Shown in pieces: positions 44,416-52,406 of a stretch of 64,000 nt of DNA; the first letter of the stretch is position 1; the number at the start of each line of letters is the position of its first letter. Made by a program: the position numbers and the translations under genes. The stretch is from positions 1,116,001 to 1,180,000 of the forward strand of contig NZ_CP063304.1 of the NCBI RefSeq assembly GCF_015159595.1, in the 5' to 3' direction. Source of the DNA: Blautia liquoris (GTDB taxonomy: Bacteria > Bacillota > Clostridia > Lachnospirales > Lachnospiraceae). Below the pieces are notes generated by a model, which saw only the letters and a list, made by a program, of their open reading frames with translations, searched no databases and was not told where the DNA came from.

Positions 44416-44469
44416 GTAAAAAACATTACTCTCAACAACGCTTAGGAGAATAGCATAGTGGAAAGAAGA

Positions 44470-44511
44470 ATACCCTGTCGTTTAATGAAAGATTCATTCA
44501 GCGGCAGGGTA
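44470..44511 (+). other. Hairpin after the AraC-type regulator gene
   Basis: TACCCTG and CAGGGTA arms, extended by CG pairs, with inner AATGAA/TTCATT, form an interrupted stem. No T-tract follows directly, so it may be a weak terminator. The rest of the 331-base gap 44416-44746 contains the leader described next and no clear gene. Confidence 0.5.
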
Positions 44512-44570
44512 TATATCTGTCCTTATGCATGAAATAAAGAAAGACATATTTGTTGGCTGCAGTAGTTTTT

Positions 44571-44706
44571 TTGACATTATGCCAGTAGTGATATAAGATA
44601 GAAGTAGAAACAGAAGACATACCGCCGCAGGGAATTGCGAAAGACCCATTATGAATAGGGGATAGGGGTGAAAGTCCTATCCTCCGCAAGAGATAGGAAG
44701 GAGAGT
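44571..44706 (+). promoter_or_regulatory. Candidate promoter and leader with mutually exclusive stems
   Basis: TTGACA, about 15 bases and TATAAG resemble a promoter near 44570-44597. Further down, GGGGATAGG (44658-44666) can pair with CCTATCCTC (44676-44684). The same CCTATC (44676-44681) can instead pair with GATAGG (44692-44697), which directly abuts AAGGAG (44698-44703). The two folds exclude each other, and the second would help hide the ribosome binding site before an ATG at 44707. No known riboswitch class is recognised. Confidence 0.35.
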
Positions 44707-44746
44707 ATGATTATATGTTTTTACAAATATCATACAGGATATAAAA

Positions 44747-45511
44747 ATGAGGGTAATTGGAAAAGAAGTCAAACACAAAGCCTTTGGGCAGGGAACAATA
44801 ACAAGTCATTCAGGAAATATCGTTACAGTCTCCTTTTCAAAAGAAGATAAAAAGTTCATATATCCTGATGCATTTGACAGCTTTTTAACGTTTAAAAACC
44901 AGTCTGATCAAAATGAAATAAGTATCATATGTAACAGCAAGTTAGAGAAGGAGAATGCGCAAAAAAAGGTATTGGAGGAAAAACAGGAGCACCGTCAAAG
45001 GCTTCTTTCTCTAAAGATCACACCAAAATCTCAGGCGGCTTTTAACATTGATTTGAATGATTTAAATGAAATCTTTTCATCAGGCACTATCTCAACCGGA
45101 TATTATCTAAGTGGTCATTCAAAGGGGGAACCGCGCATTCCAAGTAAGCTAAGGCCTAACTCTGCCTGCTTGCTGACCGGACGCTCTTCTAAAACTACGG
45201 AAAAAGAGCGGCGGATACTGGGAGTTATTATGGTAAAGGATGACTTTTGGGGAGATTCATGTAAAAATGGAATTGTAGAATTACACGACAAGTATAGAAT
45301 ACGCTTGGATCCAAAAAAAAGTATGCTGTATTGGGACTATTTTGATGGTAGTGATCCTCTTCCACGTTGGGGAAATACAGCATTCAAGTATTTTTCAAAC
45401 AGTACGATGCAGCGAATTCTGCTGGAAATAAAGAAAAAATCCCGGAATGCCGAAAACGAGAAGGAAATTAACGCATTCTACCAATATTTCAGTGACATTA
45501 ATCATTTATAA
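44747..45511 (+). CDS. Unrecognised protein with an N-terminal SH3-like segment
   Basis: A 254-residue protein. The first 50 residues (VKHKAFGQGTITSHSGNIVTV, then FSKEDKKFIYPDAFDSFL) look like the small beta-barrel seen at the C-terminus of PcrA/UvrD-type helicases. A Lys/Glu-rich helix (about 70-92) follows, then a domain with FSSGTISTGYYLSGHSKGEP, KLRPNSACLLTGRS and GVIMVKDDFWGDSCKNGIVE. Similar proteins occur in Clostridia, but I know no function. AGGA stands 8 bases upstream. A short ORF, 44707-44850, with a better ribosome binding site overlaps its start in another frame and could be a leader peptide. Confidence 0.6.
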   Translation: MRVIGKEVKHKAFGQGTITSHSGNIVTVSFSKEDKKFIYPDAFDSFLTFKNQSDQNEISIICNSKLEKENAQKKVLEEKQEHRQRLLSLKITPKSQAAFNIDLNDLNEIFSSGTISTGYYLSGHSKGEPRIPSKLRPNSACLLTGRSSKTTEKERRILGVIMVKDDFWGDSCKNGIVELHDKYRIRLDPKKSMLYWDYFDGSDPLPRWGNTAFKYFSNSTMQRILLEIKKKSRNAENEKEINAFYQYFSDINHL

Positions 45512-45614
45512 AAAAGAAGTCAGAGACTGTCCGGCGTATAGCAGGTGAGCGACTTAATGCAGTGCGCTGGGGAATTAAACATGTTAGAATGGTTATAGAC
45601 TATGATGTTTCGAA

Positions 45615-45653
45615 AATATATTATGGGGCAGCAAGGCTGCCCCATAATATATT
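45615..45653. terminator. Bidirectional terminator with a 17-base perfect stem
   Basis: AATATATTATGGGGCAG and CTGCCCCATAATATATT pair perfectly around CAAGG. It lies between two convergent genes and serves both. Confidence 0.88.
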
Positions 45654-45660
45654 AACAATA

Positions 45661-46803
45661 TCAGCATCCATATAGATAGGATTTTGTGCCTTTATCAATG
45701 TAAGCCCTCCAGATTGCAAAATTGTAGGGGCAATTCCAGTCAATTTGTGTCTGTGGATTTTCAAAAACTTGGTTTAATTTGTTATGGTTAAAGATAATTG
45801 ATCCATGTTGATCAAAAGATACCCCGTCTACCCACATCATCCAGTCATCAGAAACAATTTCACGAAATTCGCAATTTCTGGTATTATAAACTCCAATTCC
45901 TTTCTTTTCTTCCATGGTATAAAAGATATTTCCACGATTATCACCGCACATGCCATCGGTTGTCGTTCCTTTGCTTCCCAGAGCGCAAACACGGCAGTCG
46001 ATCTCTTCTAGAGGAGTCCCGTAATCACGCAGCAAAGCAGTGTCGATGGCATATAGATTCCTGGACGGAACCGAGCAATAATATAGTGTGCAGTGGTCAG
46101 CGGATAAGGCAATGCCATCAACTCCAAATTCGACAGGTTTGTCACTATATACACGTCTGGTGTCAATATCGAACTGGAAACCGGGAAGCGGCTGTGTGCT
46201 TGGCTGTTTATTAAGTACTCGCCGGAATGTTTTTGTTTTCATATTGTAAATGATAATTCCGCCAACAATCGGATGATTCTGCCATCCGCTGCCTGAATCT
46301 GTAATATAGACAAATCCGTTCTTATTGTCCACAACAAGGTCATTTAAAAAAGATGTTCGGTAAGGGGCTGCTTTATCGGGAATGATTATCGAATCTATCA
46401 TCTTATTCGAGTTCAGATCCCACAAAAGCAATTTTTGTGAGCCTGGTTTCGATGGCTGATAGGCAATTTTTCCCTGATCTAAGATCCACATTCGGTTGTA
46501 CTCGTCAATCTCATAACCCATGACAGACTGCAGTGCATCTACATTTCCTGCCTGGTTCCATTTCCAGCTTGGAAACGGCTCCAGAATAGCTTTGCCATCT
46601 TTCATAGCGATATAATTCAAAGTTGAGGGTATTCCATCTGTCCAGCGTGGAACAGCAGCGTAGAAGACGCCATTTTGATCAACCTTTATCCCAGTCGGAA
46701 TAGCATGTTTCCAATATTGATTCTTTTCAAATTGTGCTTTCGTGGATTCGTTAGTAAAATTCCAGTATAACCGGTTCCAAGACAGTAACATTTCATAATT
46801 CAT
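45661..46803 (-). CDS. Major royal jelly/Yellow family protein
   Basis: A 380-residue predicted six-bladed beta-propeller with the Yellow/MRJP pattern: AAVPRWTDGIPSTLNYIAM, EPFPSWKWNQAG, YNRMWILDQG, FLNDLVVDNKNGFVYITDSG, VDGIALSADHCTLYYCSVPSRNLYAID, KGTTTDGMCGDNRGNIFYT and WVDGVSFDQHGSIIF. The family is best known from insects and occurs sporadically in bacteria; relatives bind amines or resemble lactonases. No signal peptide is present, so it is cytoplasmic. ATG 46803 follows GGAGAA on the minus strand; the in-frame ATG at 46836 is possible. No partner gene indicates a pathway. Confidence 0.85.
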   Translation of the reverse strand: MNYEMLLSWNRLYWNFTNESTKAQFEKNQYWKHAIPTGIKVDQNGVFYAAVPRWTDGIPSTLNYIAMKDGKAILEPFPSWKWNQAGNVDALQSVMGYEIDEYNRMWILDQGKIAYQPSKPGSQKLLLWDLNSNKMIDSIIIPDKAAPYRTSFLNDLVVDNKNGFVYITDSGSGWQNHPIVGGIIIYNMKTKTFRRVLNKQPSTQPLPGFQFDIDTRRVYSDKPVEFGVDGIALSADHCTLYYCSVPSRNLYAIDTALLRDYGTPLEEIDCRVCALGSKGTTTDGMCGDNRGNIFYTMEEKKGIGVYNTRNCEFREIVSDDWMMWVDGVSFDQHGSIIFNHNKLNQVFENPQTQIDWNCPYNFAIWRAYIDKGTKSYLYGC

Positions 46804-46920
46804 ATAGCATATTCTCCATAATATACGCTGATTCAAGAACGTATGGTTCCTTTATAAGCTATGATATGCAAAATGGGATTATGATTTATCAAATATTATT
46901 ATCTAAAGAATATGATGATT

Positions 46921-47697
46921 TTATTTGCATTTGTATGCGATGATTGTCACTTTCCCCTTTCCAGGATGCTTCTTGATCATGTATTTCTCGGGAAATGCTT
47001 CGAGTAGTTTGGTCAGTTTGATGAAGCCAAAGGTTCTCACATCAAAATCTGGTTTGGCTCTTTTGATATACTGACCGGCAAGGCTTACATTGACATATCC
47101 ATCATCGTCCTGGAATTTATCTGACGCAATTTTTAACAGCTTGTGTATTTCATTGATATCATTTGTGCTGTCATTGTTATCGATTGTTTCTTCGGCTTCA
47201 GGAGCATTCCCTTTTGCTTTTTCATTGCCGGCATCTCCTTTTTTTGCGGATTTCTCTGATTCTGTATTGAGATTTTCCAAAAAAATAAATTCATCACAGC
47301 TGTTTCTGAATGCCTCTGGTGTTTTCTTTTCACCGACACCTATGACGTATACACCGGATTCATGCAAGGTGATCGCAAGTGGGGTATAATCGCTGTCACT
47401 TGCAACAATCACGAATCCATCATAAAGGTCTTTATGCAGCAGAGAGATGGTGTCAATGACGAGAGCCATATCCGTTGCATTCTTTCCGGAGGTGTAGTCA
47501 AATTGCTGCTGAGGTCTGATTGCCAGCCGCATGATTTCGCTTTCCCAGTTTTTTAAAGTATTCTTTTTCCAGTTTCCATAGGCTCTTTTGACTACAATAC
47601 GGCCATGTGTTGAGATTTCCTGTATGACATCTTCCAGCTTTGACAATTGTGTGTTGTCAGCATCAATTAAAAGTGCAATTCGCTTTAAATTTCTCAT
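46921..47697 (-). CDS. NYN-domain protein with C-terminal LOTUS/OST-HTH domain
   Basis: A 258-residue protein. Residues 1-150 form a NYN PIN-like nuclease domain with the acidic residues in ALLIDADN, DMALVID and IVASDSDYTPL. An acidic, low-complexity linker (about 150-185) joins it to a C-terminal LOTUS/OST-HTH domain (GYVNVSLAGQYIKRAKPDFD, FGFIKLTKLLEAFPEKY). This is the arrangement of bacterial LabA/MARF1-like RNases, predicted to act on RNA. ATG 47697 follows AGGAGAAAC; the longer in-frame start at 47748 has no site. It is divergent from the satD-like gene. Confidence 0.88.
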   Translation of the reverse strand: MRNLKRIALLIDADNTQLSKLEDVIQEISTHGRIVVKRAYGNWKKNTLKNWESEIMRLAIRPQQQFDYTSGKNATDMALVIDTISLLHKDLYDGFVIVASDSDYTPLAITLHESGVYVIGVGEKKTPEAFRNSCDEFIFLENLNTESEKSAKKGDAGNEKAKGNAPEAEETIDNNDSTNDINEIHKLLKIASDKFQDDDGYVNVSLAGQYIKRAKPDFDVRTFGFIKLTKLLEAFPEKYMIKKHPGKGKVTIIAYKCK

Positions 47698-47850
47698 GTT
47701 TCTCCTATTCCAAATAATAAATGATTGTTTTTGCAAAAGCTGCTCCATTTGAGCAGCAAGCTTACCCTTATTGTAAATGACAGCGATACGAAAAGCAATA
47801 AATAAATTTGTAAATTGTCAGCTTCTAGCTGGAAAGAAATGCAGTCAATA

Positions 47851-47911
47851 TAGGTTGCTTTTATATAACACAATCTATTTGGGTTGCATTTATATCTTAC
47901 TGTGTTATACT
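47851..47911 (+). promoter_or_regulatory. Promoter region of the satD-like gene with direct and inverted repeats
   Basis: TAGGTTGCTTTTATAT (47851-47866) is repeated as TGGGTTGCATTTATAT (47880-47895), 29 bases apart. TATAACACA (47864-47872) and TGTGTTATA (47901-47909) are perfect inverted arms. TTGCAT (47884) and TATACT (47906) form a 16-base-spaced promoter lying inside these repeats. Confidence 0.55.
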
Positions 47912-47928
47912 GTCCATGAGGTGAAGGT

Positions 47929-48783
47929 ATGGAAAAATATTCTGCATTAATTATAGATTTGAAGAAATCCAGATCATATTCGCTTAATGATCGGAATTCA
48001 CTACAAAAGTACATTCTTAAAGTGATAAAACATTTGAACAGCTTGTTTTCTCATTCGCTTGTAAGGGAGATTGAGTTCAGTGCCGGCGATGAGGTTCAGG
48101 GGCTGTTTATTTCTCCGGAGGCGTCGTATCTTTATTACAGATTGTTTGCCATGATTGTTTATCCGGTTGAAATCAGGGCCGGAATTGGTGTGGGTGAATG
48201 GAATGTCCAGATTATACATGCAAGTACTACAGTACAGGATGGACCGGTATATCATAATGCGCGGCATGCAATCAAACATGTAAAGGACACACAGGGATAT
48301 CCGGTGCTTTTATATTCGGGCAATGAGAATGACAGATACGTCAACACAGTCATTAATTCCCCTTTTGCATTTACTGATAAGAATACAGAGTATCAAAATG
48401 ATATGATGTTGATGTTGGAGCTGTTGTATCCGATAGACTGCAGTCATTCCATAGACTGCAGTAAAATCGCTCCGATCTTTCCACTTTTAGCATCAAAAAA
48501 AGAAATTGATTATTATACAAGGTTTCGAAAGGAAAAAGCTGTCAGAAACTATCCCTTTGATGTGGCCGAGAGCACACATGACAGCCCCATTTGTACAGAT
48601 GCCGCAGAATTGACAAGTGGCTTTTTTACTACTTCCGGAAAAAAACGAGGAATGACAATTCAGCTTTCAAGAATGCTCCTTGTGAGCAGACAGAGTGTGG
48701 ATAAGACTATAAAAACGGCTAATGTCTATGAAGCACGAAATTGTACTATTACGGCACTACAGTTTATGAATCAATATTTCTGA
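47929..48783 (+). CDS. SatD family protein
   Basis: A 284-residue SatD-type protein: MEKYSALIIDLKKSRSYSLND at the N-terminus, EIEFSAGDEVQGLF, EIRAGIGVGEWN, ARHAIKHVKD, and a C-terminal SRMLLVSRQSVDKTIKTANV that looks like a helix-turn-helix. The AGDEVQG and GIGVGE segments give it a nucleotide-cyclase-like appearance, but function is unknown. It is followed 16 bases later by its usual partner, a DUF3307 membrane protein. GAGGTGAAGG precedes the ATG. Repeats in its promoter and the terminal helix-turn-helix suggest autoregulation. Confidence 0.85.
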   Translation: MEKYSALIIDLKKSRSYSLNDRNSLQKYILKVIKHLNSLFSHSLVREIEFSAGDEVQGLFISPEASYLYYRLFAMIVYPVEIRAGIGVGEWNVQIIHASTTVQDGPVYHNARHAIKHVKDTQGYPVLLYSGNENDRYVNTVINSPFAFTDKNTEYQNDMMLMLELLYPIDCSHSIDCSKIAPIFPLLASKKEIDYYTRFRKEKAVRNYPFDVAESTHDSPICTDAAELTSGFFTTSGKKRGMTIQLSRMLLVSRQSVDKTIKTANVYEARNCTITALQFMNQYF

Positions 48784-48799
48784 AAGGCTGGGTTTGATT

Positions 48800-49528
48800 A
48801 TGATGATATATATTTTACTGGCGGCATATTTTCTCGCTGATTTTTCTTTTCAGCCTGCGAAACTGGCCATAAGAAAAAGAAAGAACTTCAGTTATCTGGC
48901 AGTCTATTCTGCTGTCTATGCAGCTGTATTTTTTCCGATTCTATTTGTTCTGGTGAAAGTTCGATATGCCTTTTTGGCGTATTTTTTCATAGTGATTTTA
49001 CATCCGTTGATTGACAGAGGTAAAATATTGCTGGAAAGAAAATATGAGGATAAAACCTGTAAGTTTATATTATTTCTTGTGGATCAGGTCTTACATATCT
49101 TGCTTATCTCGGTAGTCTGCTTTACTTTTCAACTGGAGGAGCATACAAGTCTTATTTACGGAAAGCTGATGGAGTGGAATCATTTCAGGGAACTTGTTAT
49201 CTACGTTTTGATTTTTGCTATTATATGGGATCCAGCCTCCGTATTCATAAAGAATTTGTTTCAATACTTGGATCGTTCAAATAGTGGTATTGCAGCGGAT
49301 GAAGAGCCACAGATAGGAAGAATCATTGGAAAACTCGAAAGACTTATCATCTCCATCTTGATTCTGTGCGATCAGTTTGGGGCAGTTGGATTTGTGCTGA
49401 CGGCCAAGAGCATAGCAAGATTTAAACAGTTGGAAGATAGGGATTTTGCAGAGAAATATCTGGTCGGTACATTGACCAGTACGGTAATTGCCTTTATCGT
49501 TACCCTTGTTTTGGGGCTGGCGATATGA
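48800..49528 (+). CDS. DUF3307 family membrane protein
   Basis: A 242-residue integral membrane protein: MIYILLAAYFLADFSFQPAK, AVYAAVFFPILFVLVKVRY, FFIVILHPLIDRGKILLE, LVDQVLHILLISVVCFTF and a C-terminal LERLIISILILCDQFGAVGF, with about six helices. This family regularly sits beside SatD. The start is ATG 48800 or 48803; the ribosome binding site is weak, so coupling to satD is likely. Confidence 0.85.
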   Translation: MMIYILLAAYFLADFSFQPAKLAIRKRKNFSYLAVYSAVYAAVFFPILFVLVKVRYAFLAYFFIVILHPLIDRGKILLERKYEDKTCKFILFLVDQVLHILLISVVCFTFQLEEHTSLIYGKLMEWNHFRELVIYVLIFAIIWDPASVFIKNLFQYLDRSNSGIAADEEPQIGRIIGKLERLIISILILCDQFGAVGFVLTAKSIARFKQLEDRDFAEKYLVGTLTSTVIAFIVTLVLGLAI

Positions 49529-49553
49529 TTGCTGCCAGGGTCCTGAACATAAA

Positions 49554-49580
49554 TTCTGCCATCCATGCCGGATGGCAGAA
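49554..49580. terminator. Hairpin between convergent genes
   Basis: TTCTGCCATCC and GGATGGCAGAA pair perfectly (11 bases) around ATGCC, between the DUF3307 gene and the GlsB-like gene. Confidence 0.75.
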
Positions 49581-49594
49581 AGTGTCTGCAATAT

Positions 49595-49855
49595 TTACTT
49601 TTTGTTTCGACCACAGATCGCATTGACAATCCAAAGAAGGATTACCGCGCCTAGAATGGAGACGAGCAGACTCCAGATGTTGAATCCGGTAATCCCCGTT
49701 CCTCCAAAGAAGTTCATAATAAATCCGCCGATAAGGCCTCCGACAATGCCGACGATAATGTTGGCAAGAGCACCCATACTTGCGTTATTCCCTGTTATCA
49801 TACTTGCGAGCCAACCTGCAAGAGCTCCGATGATAAGCCAACTGATAATGCCCAT
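49595..49855 (-). CDS. GlsB/YeaQ/YmgE family membrane protein
   Basis: An 86-residue protein, nearly all hydrophobic and glycine-rich: GIISWLIIGALAGWLASMI, IIVGIVGGLIGGFIMNFFGG and a third helix before the Arg/Lys-rich end. This matches the stress-induced transglycosylase-associated family of small inner-membrane proteins. GTGAGGTGATTTT precedes the ATG on the minus strand. Confidence 0.9.
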   Translation of the reverse strand: MGIISWLIIGALAGWLASMITGNNASMGALANIIVGIVGGLIGGFIMNFFGGTGITGFNIWSLLVSILGAVILLWIVNAICGRNKK

Positions 49856-50015
49856 AAAATCACCTCACATTCTATTTTCATGGTTATCATTTCCAAAAAA
49901 TTACTTTTTGATTCACAGATATTTAATTTATTGAATTTTCACTTTACGCATGCTATAATCAGAAAACACAATATTCATCTATATCTCAATTTCAGGAAAG
50001 GATTATAAAGAAGCT

Positions 50016-50537
50016 ATGAAAATAGCAATATTGGGTTACTCAGGAAGTGGAAAGTCAACCTTGGCTCATTTTTTATCAGAAAATATAAGAACGGAATGTC
50101 TCCATCTTGATCAAGTGCACTTTTCAAATAACTGGATTGAACGCCCGGATGCAGAAGCCAAATCGATGGTCAGTGATTTTATGGAGAAAACAGATTGGAT
50201 CATAGATGGGAATTATACAAATCTTTACCATTCGAAACGACTGGAGGAAGCTGACCAGATTATTTTACTGCTTTTTTCCAGATGGGCAGCACTCAGACGT
50301 GTTCTTGCACGATATAATAAATTTCGTGGACAGACACGACCGGATATGGGCGATGGATGCAATGAAAAAATAGATTGTGAATTTATCTGGTGGATTTTGT
50401 ATAAGGGACGCACAAAGCATAAGCAAGATCAATACAATAATATCCAGAAAAAATATCCTGATAAAACCATTATAATTCGAAACCAGAGGGAACTGGATAA
50501 ACTATATCAGGAAATGAAAAATCGAAACCAGACCTAA
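50016..50537 (+). CDS. P-loop kinase-like protein (FlaR/topology-modulation family)
   Basis: A 173-residue protein with a Walker A loop at the start (ILGYSGSGKSTLA), the LHLDQVHF and WIIDGNYTN segments of the adenylate-kinase-related FlaR family, and a lid-like region rich in Arg (RWAALRRVLARYNKFRGQTR). It probably phosphorylates a small molecule or binds nucleotides; no substrate is known. GGAAAGGA lies somewhat far (about 15 bases) from the ATG. Confidence 0.85.
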   Translation: MKIAILGYSGSGKSTLAHFLSENIRTECLHLDQVHFSNNWIERPDAEAKSMVSDFMEKTDWIIDGNYTNLYHSKRLEEADQIILLLFSRWAALRRVLARYNKFRGQTRPDMGDGCNEKIDCEFIWWILYKGRTKHKQDQYNNIQKKYPDKTIIIRNQRELDKLYQEMKNRNQT

Positions 50538-50577
50538 GGCTTACATGAACAGATTTCAACGGATGTAAGTCTTTTTC
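50538..50577 (+). terminator. Rho-independent terminator after the P-loop gene
   Basis: GGCTTACAT and ATGTAAGTC pair (with one wobble) and a TTTTT tract follows. Confidence 0.7.
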
Positions 50578-50602
50578 ATGCTTTTATATCCCCCCCATAG
50601 GC

Positions 50603-50631
50603 TTGTGTATACTCAATAAACAGGATACTAT
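50603..50631 (+). promoter_or_regulatory. Promoter of the methyltransferase/ABC importer operon
   Basis: TTGTGT (50603-50608), 17-base spacer and TACTAT (50626-50631). The short leader after it contains GGATTGT and ACAATCC arms (50644-50674) around an inner GCACTTGTGC, which would form a hairpin. I do not recognise a known metal riboswitch. Confidence 0.5.
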
Positions 50632-50700
50632 ATAGGATGCAGGGATTGTTACGCACTTGTGCTCTCACAATCCTGAAAACATCTATGGAGCGAGGAAAAA

Positions 50701-51456
50701 ATGAACGAAAATTATAATCAGGTTTTATATCAGGAAGAGGATCCGAAAGCATATATTGAAGACTACTGGACAAAACGATCCGAAGGATTTGCAAGTCTTC
50801 GAAAAAACGAATTACATAGTGACAAATATCAAAGATGGGAGAAGGAGATACTCACACAGCTGCCTACAGGAGATAATCTCAAGATACTGGATATCGGCTG
50901 TGGGGCCGGCTTTTTCTCTATTATCCTTGCCAAACACGGTCATCAGGTTGTCGGCATTGATCTGACAGAAAGTATGATTGCGGATGCTAAGATACTTGCT
51001 GCAGAGGAAGGGGTAAAGCCCACTTTTTGTACGATGGATGCTGAGAATCTGGATTTCGACGATGAGTCTTTTGACGTGGTGATATCAAGAAATCTCACGT
51101 GGACCTTGCCTCATCCACGAGATGCATATAGGGAGTGGATGCGAGTGCTGAAAAAAGACGGAGTTATGCTTAATTATGATGCGGAGTATGCCAAAGATCA
51201 GAAGACATCGAAACTGTCGGGCAGACATGCTCACGACGATATTTCAAAAGAGCTGATGAATCAGTGCAACGAAATCTATCATATGCTGGACATCAGCGAA
51301 AAGCACCGCCCCGAATGGGACCGTCTGATTCTGATGCAGATGGAGGTAAGTGAATGTGAAGTGAATCCGAACGTGGGGCAGGATATCTACAAAGAGAAGG
51401 ATATGTTCTATATCCCAGTGCCTATGTTTCGAATCCGTGCGGTAAAAAGGGGATAG
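50701..51456 (+). CDS. Class I SAM-dependent methyltransferase
   Basis: A 251-residue enzyme with the Rossmann motif I ILDIGCGAGFFSIILAKHG (about 60-78), the acidic end of strand 2 in VVGIDLTESM, and motif IV FDVVISRNLTWTLPHP. It methylates a small molecule or protein using S-adenosylmethionine. It is the first gene of an operon with a complete five-part Dpp/Nik/Cnt-type importer, only 5 bases before the permease. This suggests it modifies or handles the imported ligand or metal complex; that link is inferred from position. Confidence 0.88.
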   Translation: MNENYNQVLYQEEDPKAYIEDYWTKRSEGFASLRKNELHSDKYQRWEKEILTQLPTGDNLKILDIGCGAGFFSIILAKHGHQVVGIDLTESMIADAKILAAEEGVKPTFCTMDAENLDFDDESFDVVISRNLTWTLPHPRDAYREWMRVLKKDGVMLNYDAEYAKDQKTSKLSGRHAHDDISKELMNQCNEIYHMLDISEKHRPEWDRLILMQMEVSECEVNPNVGQDIYKEKDMFYIPVPMFRIRAVKRG

Positions 51457-51461
51457 AACTT

Positions 51462-52406
51462 ATGCTGCGCTATATTGGAAAACGCATGCTTTCATTGATA
51501 CCGATTCTGATCGGGATCACGTTTCTTTCATTTGCGCTGATGCACACGACATCGGCGGATGCAGTGGATATCATGGAAAACAATACAGGAATGGTTTTGT
51601 CGGAGCAGGCGAAAGAACAGGCAAGAAAGGATATGGGCCTTGATAAGCCGTTTCTGGAACAATATATGATATGGCTAAAGAACCTTTTATCAGGCGATAT
51701 GGGTAATTCGTATGTATCAGGAAAACCAGTGCTGCAGACAATATTGTCGAAACTTCCGGCGACGCTTTTACTGACGCTGACTTCCATCCTCACAACAGTC
51801 TTTATTTCAGTGCCTCTTGGAGTTTTGTCGGCTGTAAAAAAGAATTCTGTCTTCGACTATATACTGAGGTTTTTCAGCTTTATCGGGAATTCTATGCCGG
51901 GATTCTTTGTGTCGTTGCTGTTGATTTATTTTTTCTCTGTGAAAATGAAGCTTTTCCCGGTCATGGGAAGTCAGGAAGGACTTAAAAGCATCATTCTTCC
52001 GACACTTACGCTGTCGATTGCCATGTCCTCAAAATATACAAGACAGATTCGAGCGGTCGTATTAGAAGAGATGAATAAAGATTATGTTCTCGGGGCGAGG
52101 GCAAGAGGCGTGAGTGAAAAGACAATTCTTTTTGCCAGCGTGTTAAAATCCTCTATGATGACGGTTATCACACTGCTATCACTGTCTGTCGGTTCTCTGC
52201 TTGGAGGAACAGCGATTGTTGAGACGATCTTTATGTGGGATGGGGTTGGAAAGATGGCAGCTGATGCAATTATGATGCGCGATTATCCAGTGATTCAGGC
52301 ATATGTAATCTGGATGGCAGCGATTTATGTGATTGTAAATCTTGTAAGTGATATCTTCTATCATGCCTTGGATCCGCGTGTTCGACTGGCAGGGGAGGAA
52401 ACATGA
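51462..52406 (+). CDS. ABC transporter permease, DppB/NikB type
   Basis: A 314-residue permease: MLRYIGKRMLSLIPILIGITFLSF opens the protein, GDMGNSYVSGKPV follows helix 1, and YVLGARARGVSEKTILFASVL is the ATPase-contact loop. This is the first membrane subunit of a peptide/nickel/opine-type importer. AAAAAGGGG precedes the ATG. Its stop overlaps the next start by 4 bases. Confidence 0.93.
   Translation: MLRYIGKRMLSLIPILIGITFLSFALMHTTSADAVDIMENNTGMVLSEQAKEQARKDMGLDKPFLEQYMIWLKNLLSGDMGNSYVSGKPVLQTILSKLPATLLLTLTSILTTVFISVPLGVLSAVKKNSVFDYILRFFSFIGNSMPGFFVSLLLIYFFSVKMKLFPVMGSQEGLKSIILPTLTLSIAMSSKYTRQIRAVVLEEMNKDYVLGARARGVSEKTILFASVLKSSMMTVITLLSLSVGSLLGGTAIVETIFMWDGVGKMAADAIMMRDYPVIQAYVIWMAAIYVIVNLVSDIFYHALDPRVRLAGEET

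Noticed and set aside
44630-44700. Group II intron fragment
   Set aside because: GGTGAAAGTCC resembles part of an intron domain, but there is no domain V/VI pair, no reverse transcriptase and no matching boundaries.
50632-50700. NiCo or cobalamin riboswitch before the importer operon
   Set aside because: Only one simple hairpin is present in about 65 bases, too short and lacking the conserved internal motifs of either class.
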